Source of the DNA: Mesorhizobium loti
GTDB lineage: Bacteria; Pseudomonadota; Alphaproteobacteria; Rhizobiales; Rhizobiaceae
Direction of reading: 5' to 3'
Assembly (NCBI RefSeq): GCF_003148495.1
Contig: NZ_QGGH01000012.1
Coordinates: 100,153 to 164,152, forward strand
Length of the DNA: 64,000 bases
This document shows, piece by piece, positions 27,060 through 35,729 of this stretch. The translations under genes and the position numbers were made by a program. The notes under the pieces are model-generated. The model did no database searches and was not told the origin of the DNA. It worked only from the letters and a program-made list of their open reading frames with translations. How positions within the stretch are numbered: position 1 is the first letter of the stretch; every line of letters starts with the position of its first letter.

Positions 27060-28280
27060 AAGGCGTCTAGTGCGGAAATGGCCATTTTCGTCGCGCAGAA
27101 CTCGGAAAAACACGTCGACCCGACCTCCGCACCGTCCCACAGCACGGCCGCCGTCATCGATCATTCGCCAGCAGAGGCGGTCGCCGACGATCTTCCCGAT
27201 ATCATCGATGTCGTGCTTGCCATGGGACAGCCGTCAGGCGACTTTTCGGGGGAGAACACGGCACCGGCCGCGCAGCCAATTTCTGGCCTTCCGGCTCATC
27301 TGGAAGGGCTCGCCGAGCGCGCCCGCGATTACGTCGAGGCAGCAAGCTCGGCCAACACCCGCCGCGCCTACGCCGCCGACTGGAAGCATTTTTGCGCCTG
27401 GGCGCGCCGCCAGCACCTCGATGTGTTGCCGCCCGATCCGCAGGTCGTCGGCCTTTACATCACGGCTTGCGCGTCCGGGAAGGTAACGGGCGACAAAAAA
27501 CCGAACGCCGTCTCGACCATCGAGCGACGTCTGTCGTCGCTGGCCTGGAATTTCTCTCAGCGTGGCCAGCCGCTGGACAGAAAAGACCGGCATATCGCCA
27601 CCGTGCTGGCCGGCATTCGCAACAGCCACGCCTGCCCTCCCCGGCAAAAGGAAGCCATTCTGCCGGAAGACCTGATCGCCATGCTGGAAACGCTGGACCG
27701 GGCCGGCTTACGCGGCTTGCGCGACCGCGCCATGCTGCTCCTGGGTTTCGCCGGCGGACTGCGCCGTTCCGAAATCGTCGGTCTCGACGTCGGCCGCGAT
27801 CAGACCGAGGATTCTTCCGGCTGGATCGAATTTTTCCCCGACAAGGGCGTGCTGGTGACGCTGCGGGGAAAAACCGGCTGGCGTGAGGTCGAGATCGGCC
27901 GCGGCTCGGCCGATGCCACCTGCCCGGTTGTCGCGCTGCAGATCTGGCTCAAATTGGCGAGGATCGGCCATGGCCCCCTCTTTCGCAGGGTGGCAGGGCA
28001 AGGCAAAAAAGTAGGCGCCGAGCGGCTCAACGACCAGGAAGTGGCGCGGCTGGTCAAGCGCACCGCTCTCGCCGCTGGTGTCCGCGGCGACCTGTCCGAA
28101 GGCGATCGCGCGACAAAATTCTCGGGCCATTCCTTACGTGCAGGGCTTGCCTCCTCGGCTGAAGTCGACGAGCGCTATGTGCAAAAACAACTCGGCCATG
28201 CCTCGGCTGAAATGACTCGCCGCTATCAGCGCCGGCGCGATCGTTTCCGTGTCAATCTCACCAAGGCCAGTGGACTGTAG
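27030..28280 (+). CDS. Tyrosine recombinase/integrase (XerC/D-like)
   Basis: 416 residues. Residues about 90-190 form the SAM-like core-binding domain (ANTRRAYAADWKHFCAWARR). The catalytic domain has Arg in FAGGLRRSEIVGL, His-x-x-Arg in GHSLRAGLASSA, LGHASAEMTRRYQ with the nucleophile Tyr, and so is intact. ATG at 27030 is preferred although it lies inside a palindrome, because the frame upstream shows no similarity to the family; an ATG at 26970 is possible. The same protein existed a second time at 29363-30295, now decayed. It probably resolves or integrates the DUF1403/ScpB module; target sites are not evident. Confidence 0.88.
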   Translation: MNDNVALSFIKASSAEMAIFVAQNSEKHVDPTSAPSHSTAAVIDHSPAEAVADDLPDIIDVVLAMGQPSGDFSGENTAPAAQPISGLPAHLEGLAERARDYVEAASSANTRRAYAADWKHFCAWARRQHLDVLPPDPQVVGLYITACASGKVTGDKKPNAVSTIERRLSSLAWNFSQRGQPLDRKDRHIATVLAGIRNSHACPPRQKEAILPEDLIAMLETLDRAGLRGLRDRAMLLLGFAGGLRRSEIVGLDVGRDQTEDSSGWIEFFPDKGVLVTLRGKTGWREVEIGRGSADATCPVVALQIWLKLARIGHGPLFRRVAGQGKKVGAERLNDQEVARLVKRTALAAGVRGDLSEGDRATKFSGHSLRAGLASSAEVDERYVQKQLGHASAEMTRRYQRRRDRFRVNLTKASGL

Positions 28281-28322
28281 GGCGCAAGCGCCCTCCGCTG
28301 CCCTTCGGATGCCGAGAATGCG

Positions 28323-28841
28323 TTATCGCCAGGATAGCTGGTCCTTCGGCAACCGGCCGCTCGGGTCGAATACGGTTACCTTGTGCGGCAGATCCGGACC
28401 CCAGTCCCAAAGGACCAGGTTGCGATCCTCCATCTCGGCGCTCGGCGCGAAACTTGGGACCACAATGGCGGCAATATTTCGAGGTCGCAACCGGTCGTAA
28501 ATGGGCCAGGACGCCGGGCGCTCTCCGTCGCTGAGAGCAGTTGCCCAGGCGCAGGCCATCTCTTCGAGCGTCACAGAAAACTCTCCCCTCCCCTCTTGCG
28601 TTGTCAGATCCGCGATGTCGTCACAATCAATCTCATAGGAGCAGAGCACGCACGGATCGATCCGCTGTGCGAAGCCCTGGTTGGCTTCCTTGATCGCTGT
28701 CATGATGGTTAGTGCCAGATAGAGTGCCGGCACGCCTTTGGGATTGAATCGGGCGCCTCGGATCGCCGCTCCTTCGCCGGAAGTCGGCTTGAATGCCCAA
28801 CGTGGATCGTGTGCGCGGTAGCAGGTTCTGACGACCCTCAC
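28323..28841 (-). CDS. RES-domain toxin of an Xre-RES pair
   Basis: 172 residues with the three RES signatures: Arg in TCYRAHDPRWAFKPTSGEGAA and GARFNPKG, Glu in ALTIMTAIKEAN and a distal Ser/Asn region. RES toxins degrade NAD+ and arrest growth. The GTG start at 28841 overlaps the antitoxin stop (GTGA), so translation is coupled. It is convergent with the recombinase gene. Confidence 0.85.
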   Translation of the reverse strand: MRVVRTCYRAHDPRWAFKPTSGEGAAIRGARFNPKGVPALYLALTIMTAIKEANQGFAQRIDPCVLCSYEIDCDDIADLTTQEGRGEFSVTLEEMACAWATALSDGERPASWPIYDRLRPRNIAAIVVPSFAPSAEMEDRNLVLWDWGPDLPHKVTVFDPSGRLPKDQLSWR

Positions 28842-29269
28842 GCAAACCCGCCAACGGCCATGTGATCGAGATAATCACGGACCGCTGCTGCCTTGCCGTC
28901 CTTCACCAGCGCCTCAGCGGTGCGTCCGCCAAATGCCGGAAGCGGCTGAGCCCGATACCAAGCCATCGCCTGCTCCTTGCCACCGGCCCAATCCGTCACG
29001 CGGCTGATGATCTCGAGCATTTCCCGCAGACGCCCCTGGGTCTTTACCGTGGCGCTACGCTCTGACCGGTAAAGGGTCTCGCGCGCAAGACCGGCAGTCT
29101 GGGCTAACTGGCCTTTGGACATGCCAAAACCGTTCGCGACCTGCTCGATCGCAATCTTCCCATTCCGGTCCATGTAGGACAAGATGAGAGGTCCGTTGTG
29201 CTCTGGGATCTTGAGTGCATGGGCCACGGCATTCACCCTACCATATCGAGAGTCATATTTCTTGTGCAA
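28838..29269 (-). CDS. Xre/MbcA/ParS-type antitoxin
   Basis: 143 residues. The N-terminal half is an Xre-like helix-turn-helix (IEQVANGFGMSKGQLAQTAGLARETLYRSER). The C-terminal half is the ParS/MbcA toxin-binding domain (WYRAQPLPAFGGRTAEALVKDGKAAAVRDYLDHMAVGGFA), whose end blocks the RES active site in known complexes. As first gene of the pair it should autoregulate. A toxin-antitoxin pair beside repABC would favour plasmid retention. Confidence 0.87.
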   Translation of the reverse strand: MHKKYDSRYGRVNAVAHALKIPEHNGPLILSYMDRNGKIAIEQVANGFGMSKGQLAQTAGLARETLYRSERSATVKTQGRLREMLEIISRVTDWAGGKEQAMAWYRAQPLPAFGGRTAEALVKDGKAAAVRDYLDHMAVGGFA

Positions 29270-29362
29270 AAGATATGGCAGTTCTCGACAACTTTCAAGG
29301 ACCGAACCAATTTAAGCTGCTGCCACCCCCCTAGCACGCACGCGGATTGAGCCGACCGCGCG

Positions 29363-30295
29363 CGATTGTGTCGAGGCAGAGCGTTCGGCAGACACCCGTC
29401 GCGCCTATGGCGCCGACTGGAAGCATTTTTGCGCCTGGTGCCTGCGTCAGTCGTTTGATCCGCTGCTGCCGTGTCCGCAAGTTGTCGGCATCTACATCAC
29501 GGCCCTGGCCCCGGGGTCGAACAGGGACAACAAGTCGGTGTCGACCATCGAGCGCCGCCTGCGTCGCTGACCTGGAACTATTCACAACGCGGTCAACCGC
29601 TCGACCGGAAGGACCGGCATATCGCCACCAGTGCTCGCCGGCATCTGCGACAAACACGCCTCCCCGCCCCGTCAAAGGGAAGCCATCCTGCGCGAGGATC
29701 TTCGCCGTCCTGGGAACGCTCGACCGCGGCACACTGCGTGGTCTGCGCGACCGCGCCATGCTGCTTTTGGGCTTCGCCGGCGCCTTGCGCCGCTCCGAAA
29801 TCGTCGACCTTGATGTTGCGCGCGATCAAACCGAGGACGGTCGCGGCTGGATTAATTTTTCCGGACAAGGGCGTGCTGGTTACGTTGCGGGGCAAGACCG
29901 GCTGGCGCGAGGTCGAAATTGGTCGCGGCTCGTCCGACGCCACCTGCCGGGTCGTCGCCCTGTAGGCTTGGTTGAAGCTTGCCCGTATTGCGCATGGCCC
30001 CTCTTCCGCGGCGTCACCGGTCAGGGCAAAGTGTTGGGAGCCGATCGGCTGAACGGTCAGCAGGTGGCGCGGCTGGTCAAACGCGCGGCCTTGCCGCCGG
30101 TGTGCGCGGGATCTTTCCGAGCCCGGCCAAAGGTCTTCTGGCCATCCGCTGCGCGCAGGCCTCGCGTTCTCGGCGGAAGTTGATGAACGCCATGTGCAAA
30201 AGCAGCTTGGCCACGCCTCGACGGAGATGACACGCAAGTTTCAGCGCCGGCGCGATCGGTTCCGGGTGAATCTGACCAAGGCGAGCGGACTGTAG
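29363..30295 (+). pseudogene. Decayed second copy of the tyrosine recombinase
   Basis: Starting with ARDCVEAERSADTRRAYGADWKHFCAW it follows the intact recombinase (27030-28280) to the same ending, VNLTKASGL. Several frameshifts (near 29565, 29630, 29690 and 29850), an in-frame stop (near 29962) and loss of the catalytic Tyr (MTRKFQ instead of MTRRYQ) show that it is inactive. It marks a duplication of the DUF1403/ScpB/recombinase region. Confidence 0.9.
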
Positions 30296-30331
30296 GGCGA
30301 AAGCCCCTCCCTGCCTGACCCGATGGGTCGC

Positions 30332-30736
30332 TCAGCTGTTCGGCGTGATCAGTTTCAATGATGGAAAATAGGTGCGGTAGCGGCCGACGTCGCGGGTCAG
30401 CAGCGGCAGACTGCTAACGGCAGCATGGGCGCCAATGAAGAAGTCGGGCAGCACGCCGGTGCGCGACCCGCCGGACTTGCGATACTGCGTAAATACCTTT
30501 CCAGCGAGAAACAGGGCGGCGCGCGGCATCGGAGCGATTTCGAGACCCGCCTCATCGACAAACGCGTCGAGGTCTTCGATGCGGTCATATCGAACGGCAA
30601 GCTCGGCAAAGACAGCATCGTTGATCAATAAAGGTCCATTGAGGCCTGCTGCCTCAAGCTGCGCGACCGACCAATCCGCCCACTTGGGATCATCTGTGAC
30701 CAAGTCGAGCAGAACGTTGGTGTCGACGAGCGTCAC
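30332..30736 (-). CDS. vapC: PIN-domain toxin (VapC-like)
   Basis: 134 residues. The PIN acidic residues appear in MTLVDTNVLLDL (Asp), NDAVFAELAVRY (Glu), GVLPDFFIGAHAA (Asp) and LLTRDVGRYRTYFP (Asp). PIN toxins are RNases that usually cut tRNA or rRNA. Its ATG overlaps the antitoxin stop by four bases (ATGA at 30733-30736). Confidence 0.9.
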   Translation of the reverse strand: MTLVDTNVLLDLVTDDPKWADWSVAQLEAAGLNGPLLINDAVFAELAVRYDRIEDLDAFVDEAGLEIAPMPRAALFLAGKVFTQYRKSGGSRTGVLPDFFIGAHAAVSSLPLLTRDVGRYRTYFPSLKLITPNS

Positions 30737-30966
30737 GCTTCGCCACGCGTCAGCGCCATGATCGCGTCGGTATCGAGCCCCTTGCCGGCATGGCCACGCA
30801 ATTTGGCGAAGCGGCTCGCCGGCTGCTTCTTGTCGGCGCGTGCAAGCACCACGCTACCGTCGGCGGCGCGGACGAAATCGACCTTGCTGCCTGGAACGAT
30901 ACCGAGAAGGTCGCGGACCGGCTTCGGGATGGTCACCTGTCCCTTGGCTGTAACTGTAGTGGTCAT
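30733..30966 (-). CDS. vapB: AbrB/MazE-type antitoxin (VapB-like)
   Basis: 77 residues. The N-terminus VTAKGQVTIPKPVRDLLGIVPGSKVDF is a swapped-hairpin AbrB/SpoVT DNA-binding fold. The C-terminus wraps the PIN toxin in known complexes. ATG at 30966 is used because it starts the fold directly; the longer frame to 31056 has no family similarity. Expected to repress its own promoter together with the toxin. Confidence 0.9.
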   Translation of the reverse strand: MTTTVTAKGQVTIPKPVRDLLGIVPGSKVDFVRAADGSVVLARADKKQPASRFAKLRGHAGKGLDTDAIMALTRGEA

Positions 30967-31056
30967 GTTCACACCAATTGTAATGCGACAGGTTTTGAAG
31001 GTATTACCCTGGACGCCGTTTTTCAATCCCTGGCTGGCCGAGATCGCAGCTCGCAC

Positions 31057-31749
31057 CCTAATTCGGAGGCGGTGCGGCTGGCTGCCTCTTGGGCCAAGGA
31101 CTGGTCAACTGTGCGGGAAGGCTTGGCCTGGACCCGTAGCTAACACGACTGGCGTGATAGGAAACGTATGTGCGTCTTCCCTCGAGTAGGGGAAGCGTCC
31201 GCAGTTTCATGACTTGGCGTCCGCCGCAAACTTGTGACGATTATGACGCCAAGGGCGACCCTTCCTGATGGGCGCATACGACCTCCCGGGTGAAGCTTCT
31301 GGTAGTGGCGGGTCCCCCGAGACGTCAGTCATCGTCAGATCGGCCTTGCCGGAAGCACGCATCGAAAATCATTGTCGTGGAGGATGACGATCTCGGCCCG
31401 CCTCAGGTTGGCGCGGGCGACCTTCACCTTTGTGCCGGCCGGGTTGCCAATCTCGGTCACGTCCGGATTGTCGATATGAGCAATATCGAACCTGTCCTTA
31501 TCGATGCAGCGCGATCGGTCTTGCCTGATGGCATTTGGCAAGCGCGACCGATACGACGCCCATGACAATGTCGAGATGCCGGCGTCAAAATCCTGGATGT
31601 GTTTCCAATTCTGCCTTGGAGGGTGCGGCGGAGGTCCGTGACGAAACCACTTGTCAGCCGTACTTTTCGGCCATTTAACCAACAAAAGCAAAACGTTATG
31701 AATAATCTGGTGCTTGCTAATTGCCGAGCAAGATGTCCGCCGAGCCACG
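31057..31749. other. Non-coding stretch upstream of repA
   Basis: About 700 bases without a convincing gene. A minus-strand frame (31335-31748) reads sensibly near RANLRRAEIVILHDND but has no family I recognise and no ribosome site, so it may be debris. The stretch joins the VapBC unit to the repABC promoter region. Confidence 0.4.
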
Positions 31750-31765
31750 TTAACCTTTTGTTAAC
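31750..31765. promoter_or_regulatory. CtrA-type box upstream of repA
   Basis: TTAA-CCTTTTG-TTAAC fits the alphaproteobacterial CtrA consensus TTAA-N7-TTAAC exactly. It lies 94 bases upstream of the repA start. A GANTC methylation site (GAATC) follows at 31791. This would couple replication or partition genes to the cell cycle; binding is inferred. Confidence 0.6.
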
Positions 31766-31806
31766 CCAATATTTCTTGCTGGAGCCGATAGAATCGGGTG
31801 ATAGTG

Positions 31807-31839
31807 ACGATAATTTCGAGGGAAACCCTAAATTATCGT
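31807..31839. promoter_or_regulatory. Palindromic operator upstream of repA
   Basis: Arms ACGATAATTT (31807-31816) and AAATTATCGT (31830-31839) are exact complements and enclose AGGG-AAA-CCCT. It ends 20 bases before the repA ATG, just ahead of the ribosome site GAAGGAG (31843-31849). A RepA or RepA/RepB autorepression site, or a parS-like element, is likely. Confidence 0.65.
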
Positions 31840-31858
31840 TCCTGAAGGAGTAGCGGGC

Positions 31859-33037
31859 ATGAACATAGCCGCTCAGGTTGGAGAAATCGGCTTTGCAGAC
31901 ACCATTCTCGACCAGGGCAACGAGATTTCGCGCAAGCTCGACATGCTTCGCATTGAGAAGTTTCCGCCAAATGCCCAGAAGACGCTCCGACAGTTCTCAC
32001 TTGCGGAGGTAGCAGATTACATCGGTGTATCCCAGAGCTACCTCAAGAAGTTGCATCTGGAAGGCAAAAGTGTGCAGCCGGTGACGTCATCAACGGGGCG
32101 CCGATCGTATACTGCGGAGCAGATGAACGATCTCAGGAAGTTTCTCGACAGGGAACCGCGTCGCCGTCCAGGCGACAAGCTGCAGGTCCTTGCGGTCGTT
32201 AACTTCAAAGGCGGCTCAGGCAAAACAACGACCGCAGCGCATCTATCACAGCATCTCTCGCTAACAGGCCATCGTGTGTTGGCGATCGATCTCGATCCGC
32301 AAGCATCTCTCACTGCTCTCCATGGCATTCAACCTGAGCTGGACCAAAATCTGTCGTTGTACGAGTCGCTGCGATACGACGATGAGAGGAAGTCCATCGG
32401 CGACGTCATTCGGCCGACAAATTTTCCGAACCTTGACATCGTGCCCGCGAACTTGGAACTCCAAGAGTACGAATACGACACGCCTCTAGCGATGCAGTCC
32501 AAGGGATCCAATGCGGGGAAGATGTTCTATACCCGCATCGGAGACGCGTTGGCCGACGTTGATGACCGATATGATGTCGTCGTTATCGATTGCCCTCCGC
32601 AACTCGGATACTTGACCCTGACGGCATTGACCGCGGCGACGTCCGTTCTGATCACTGTTCATCCGCAGATGCTCGACATCATGAGCATGAGCCAATTCCT
32701 GCTCATGCTCGGTGAGATACTTAAGTCGATCGAAGGGGCTGGCGTGAAGGTATCCCTGAACTGGTTCCGCTATCTTGTCACTCGTTTCGAACCGACGGAC
32801 ATTCCCCAAACCCAGATGGTCGGATTCATGCAATCCATGTTCGCCAAACAGATGCTGAAGAACCCCATGGTAAAGTCGACTGCGATCTCGGACGCAGGGC
32901 TGACCAAACAAACGCTGTACGAAGTCGAACGGGGGCAATTCACCCGGTCGACATATGACCGGGCAATGGAATCTCTAAATGCCGTAAACGGGGAGATCGC
33001 CGCTCTAGTTCATCAAGCTTGGGGCCGTGGTCAATGA
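31859..33037 (+). CDS. repA: Plasmid partition protein RepA
   Basis: 392 residues. An N-terminal DNA-binding part (FSLAEVADYIGVSQSYLKKLHLEGKS) precedes a ParA-type deviant Walker ATPase (NFKGGSGKTTTAAHL about residue 115, DLDPQASLTALHG, VVIDCPPQLGYLTLTAL). RepA moves plasmid copies apart with RepB and represses the repABC promoter. Length and domain order are those of repABC RepA. GAAGGAG sits ten bases upstream of the ATG. Confidence 0.97.
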   Translation: MNIAAQVGEIGFADTILDQGNEISRKLDMLRIEKFPPNAQKTLRQFSLAEVADYIGVSQSYLKKLHLEGKSVQPVTSSTGRRSYTAEQMNDLRKFLDREPRRRPGDKLQVLAVVNFKGGSGKTTTAAHLSQHLSLTGHRVLAIDLDPQASLTALHGIQPELDQNLSLYESLRYDDERKSIGDVIRPTNFPNLDIVPANLELQEYEYDTPLAMQSKGSNAGKMFYTRIGDALADVDDRYDVVVIDCPPQLGYLTLTALTAATSVLITVHPQMLDIMSMSQFLLMLGEILKSIEGAGVKVSLNWFRYLVTRFEPTDIPQTQMVGFMQSMFAKQMLKNPMVKSTAISDAGLTKQTLYEVERGQFTRSTYDRAMESLNAVNGEIAALVHQAWGRGQ

Positions 33038-33116
33038 TCGTTCTGTTGTCGGCCGTACAATCGCGTTTTTTCCTCAACAGTGACAATGACATAGTGCATT
33101 TTGGGAGAAGCTGAAG

Positions 33117-34106
33117 ATGGCAAGGCGAGGCGTACTATTGGGCATTACGCAGGCCGAGACAACGAAGCCTGATCGCACGGCGTCGACAGGCTACGCAGCG
33201 CGCGGTGCCTCGCGATCAATGTTGTCATCCATTGGTGAGCTTGCAGCCCAGGCTGCAAAGGCTGAACGGCTGCTTGAAGGGGAGACAGTGGTCGAGCTCG
33301 ATCCCGATCTCATCGACGACTCGTTCGTTTCTGATCGCATGGAGAACGACGACGACGCCTTCGCGGAATTGGTAAGGGCCATTGGCGAAAGAGGGCAGGA
33401 CAGCCCGATTCTGGTTCGACCTCACCCGGCGATAAGCGGGCGGTACCAGATCGTCTTCGGCCACCGCCGTGCTCGCGCGGCAAAGCAATTAGGGAAACCC
33501 GTCCGTGCCGTCGTCAAGGAGCTTCAGGACAAGGATCACGTCGTCGCACAGGGACAGGAAAACTCAGCACGGGCCAACCTGTCTTTCATTGAACGGGCGA
33601 TGTTCGCGCAGAATCTGGCGGATCTCGGTCATGATAGGGAAACCATTCAGTCAGCACTGGCGATCGACGCGCCAATGCTGACGAGAATGCTTTCCGTCAC
33701 AAAGCGCGTCCCTGATGTCATTATTCGAGCAATCGGAGCCGCAAAAGGTGTCGGCCGCGACCGTTGGCTTGATCTAACGCTGCTGATCGAAAAGCCGTCA
33801 AATCTGACGAAGGCAGAGGAACTCGTCGAGACGGAGGCATTCAAGTCGACCACCGACGGCCGCTTCGACCTAGTCTTCGATCTCCTGAAAACCTCCAAGA
33901 AGCCCAAAAAGGGGGCTGCCGCGCCCCGCACGGCAAGATCCTGGGTTCTGGGAGATAAATCAGTGAGCGTGACAACAAAGGACGCCGGGAAAGCATTCAC
34001 ATTGGCATTGAAGGCCAAGGACGCATCTCGTTTCGGTGCATACCTTTCCGAGAATCTGGAGCAGCTTTATCGAGCCTTCAGGGAAGAGATACAAGCAGGA
34101 GAGTAG
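33117..34106 (+). CDS. repB: Plasmid partition protein RepB
   Basis: 329 residues. The ParB nuclease-like fold is seen in SPILVRPHPAISGRYQIVFGHRRARAAKQLG and the helix-turn-helix centromere-binding part in AMFAQNLADLGHDRETIQSALAIDAPMLTRMLSV. RepB binds parS and stimulates RepA. It follows repA by 79 bases; GGGAGAAG lies just upstream of the ATG. A palindrome (TTGCAGCC-CA-GGCTGCAA, 33241-33258) is inside its 5' part. Confidence 0.96.
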   Translation: MARRGVLLGITQAETTKPDRTASTGYAARGASRSMLSSIGELAAQAAKAERLLEGETVVELDPDLIDDSFVSDRMENDDDAFAELVRAIGERGQDSPILVRPHPAISGRYQIVFGHRRARAAKQLGKPVRAVVKELQDKDHVVAQGQENSARANLSFIERAMFAQNLADLGHDRETIQSALAIDAPMLTRMLSVTKRVPDVIIRAIGAAKGVGRDRWLDLTLLIEKPSNLTKAEELVETEAFKSTTDGRFDLVFDLLKTSKKPKKGAAAPRTARSWVLGDKSVSVTTKDAGKAFTLALKAKDASRFGAYLSENLEQLYRAFREEIQAGE

Positions 34107-34119
34107 AAACCCGCAAAAG

Positions 34120-34171
34120 AAAAAGGCCCCCGAACGTCACCGTCGCGGAAGCCCTTCTCGTATTCCTAGCA
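34120..34171 (-). ncRNA. repABC antisense counter-transcribed RNA
   Basis: The repB-repC gap carries the usual antisense RNA gene on the minus strand. The RNA would start near 34171 and end after a GU-containing hairpin (GGCTTCCG at 34153-34146 pairing with CGGGGGCC at 34132-34125) followed by TTTTT. The length, about 52 bases, fits ctRNAs of other repABC plasmids, which pair with the repC leader, block repC expression and set copy number and incompatibility. Confidence 0.8.
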
Positions 34172-34177
34172 AGATCG

Positions 34178-34206
34178 AGAATCGCAAATTCGTGAATCAC
34201 TGTCAA
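34178..34206 (-). promoter_or_regulatory. Promoter of the antisense RNA
   Basis: Minus-strand -35 TTGACA (34206-34201), a 17-base spacer and -10 GATTCT (34183-34178). Strong -35 and optimal spacing suit a constitutive ctRNA promoter. Confidence 0.75.
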
Positions 34207-34268
34207 GAGTCTTAGGCGTCGATTCGGCGAGCAGGTTTCTTTTGCCTGATTGAAAGGCGAAGGAAAAA

Positions 34269-35468
34269 ATGGAGACGGGTATTGCAACGACGCCCTTTGG
34301 GCGGCGACCGATGTCGCTTGCCATGTTGGCAGCACAGAATGACTCGAAGGAAATCCCCGACGGCAAGGCCGTCGAGAAATGGCATATCTACCGCAACCTT
34401 TGCGAGGGCAGGAGCATTGTCGGGGTCGGCGATCGCGCTCTGGCCGTTCTGAACGCGTTGCTGTCGTTTTATCCGGACAGCGAGTTGAGCGAGGAGAACG
34501 GCCTGATCGTGTTCCCCTCCAATGCACAGCTGTCGCTGCGAGCCCATGGGATGCCTGATGCTACGCTCAGGCGGCACCTGGCAGCCCTTGTGGGCTGCGG
34601 CCTGGTCATCCGACGCGACAGTCCGAACGGCAAGCGCTATGCCCGCAAGGGGAGGGGAGGGGACATTGAGGAGGCGTTCGGCTTCTCTCTCGCCCCGCTA
34701 CTGGCCCGTGCTGATGAGTTCGAGGCGGCCGCCGAGCGCGTGCGCGCCGACAACAAGGCCCTGAGGCTAATGCGCGAACGGATTACGCTGCACCGCAGGG
34801 ATGTTCAAAAGCTGATCGAGGCAGCCGTGGAGGAAGATATGCCAGGCGATTGGGGCGGCCTGTGGCGGCGTTTCCGCGCTGTTGTGGAGGCGATTCCGCG
34901 CAGGGCATCCCTGGGCGAGATGGAGCTGATCGTGGGCGGTCTGGCCGCGCTGCACGAGGAAGTGGACATCCTGCTGGAAAGCTTCATGAATTCCACGAAT
35001 TCGAGCGGCAATGAGTCTCAAAACGAGCGGCAGCAATCATATTCAAATACCGACTCTATTTTTGAATTTGAACCTGCTTTGGAAAAAAGCACGGCGCGGG
35101 CAGAGCCAAATCCCGACGGGAAGCCGAAAGGCTATCCGCTTGGCCTTGTGCTGAAAGCGTGCCCCGACATTGTCGACTATGCCGTGGAGGGAATTGGCAG
35201 CTGGCGCGATTTCATGATCACCGCGGCCCAGGTCCGCGGATACCTGGGGGTCTCGCCGTCGGCTTACGAGGATGCTTGCCACACAATGGGCCAGGAGACG
35301 GCTGCCGTGGTGATCGCCTGCATCCTGCAACGGTCCCAGCACATCAACTCGGCTGGCGGATATCTGCGCGTGCTGACCGAAAAGGCGAGGGTAGGGGAGT
35401 TTTCGGTGGGACCGATGTTGATGGCGGCGTTGCGAACGAACGGGGTGACGGCAAAGATGACGGGTTGA
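34269..35468 (+). CDS. repC: Replication initiator RepC
   Basis: 399 residues with the RepC N-terminal winged-helix region (DRALAVLNALLSFYPDSELSEENGLIVFPSNAQLSLRAHGMPDATLRRHLAALVGCGLVIRRDSPNGKRYARKG, cited only as a region), a linker rich in Ser/Asn, and a C-terminal domain (GGYLRVLTEKARVGEFSVGP region). RepC is the only initiator needed by repABC plasmids and usually acts on an origin inside its own gene. The start ATG at 34269 has GAAGGA upstream. Expression is limited by the antisense RNA in the leader. Confidence 0.97.
   Translation: METGIATTPFGRRPMSLAMLAAQNDSKEIPDGKAVEKWHIYRNLCEGRSIVGVGDRALAVLNALLSFYPDSELSEENGLIVFPSNAQLSLRAHGMPDATLRRHLAALVGCGLVIRRDSPNGKRYARKGRGGDIEEAFGFSLAPLLARADEFEAAAERVRADNKALRLMRERITLHRRDVQKLIEAAVEEDMPGDWGGLWRRFRAVVEAIPRRASLGEMELIVGGLAALHEEVDILLESFMNSTNSSGNESQNERQQSYSNTDSIFEFEPALEKSTARAEPNPDGKPKGYPLGLVLKACPDIVDYAVEGIGSWRDFMITAAQVRGYLGVSPSAYEDACHTMGQETAAVVIACILQRSQHINSAGGYLRVLTEKARVGEFSVGPMLMAALRTNGVTAKMTG
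35035..35090. other. Candidate replication origin inside repC
   Basis: This AT-rich stretch (with ATTCAAATA and TTTTTGAATTTGAAC, partly inverted) stands out in the otherwise GC-rich repC gene. In repABC plasmids the origin lies in a comparable AT-rich segment within repC. Assignment is by analogy. Confidence 0.5.
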
Positions 35469-35729
35469 TCCGAGCGCGAAAGTTTTGGCGTTGCCGATGG
35501 CCGCTACACGATCAGCCGCGCCGAGTGCCCCAATTGCGGATGCCGGGGAGCGCTGTCCATGGGCTGGCCGCGACCGGGTAAAGTTCCAGGCAACCGGAGA
35601 GTCGCCGTTCGCGTCGCGACCGAGCGCGCAGCGGCGCCGTGTTTATCGGTCATAAAAGCCTGTCGACGAGCGCGGCGGTTTTGGTTCAAATTATTGTCAA
35701 AAGCGCCGCCGTGGTTCATCCTGTCGATA

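Noticed and set aside
28280..28293. GGGCG-CAAG-CGCCC hairpin after the recombinase as terminator
   Set aside because: The stem is only 5 bases and no T-run follows.
31335..31748. 137-codon minus-strand frame upstream of repA
   Set aside because: Part of it reads like a protein, but no family, no start signal and partial overlap with the CtrA-box region make it unsupported.
33241..33258. Palindrome TTGCAGCC-CA-GGCTGCAA in repB as parS
   Set aside because: It lies in coding sequence and does not match the usual repABC parS pattern GTTNNNNGCNNNNAAC; kept only as a note.
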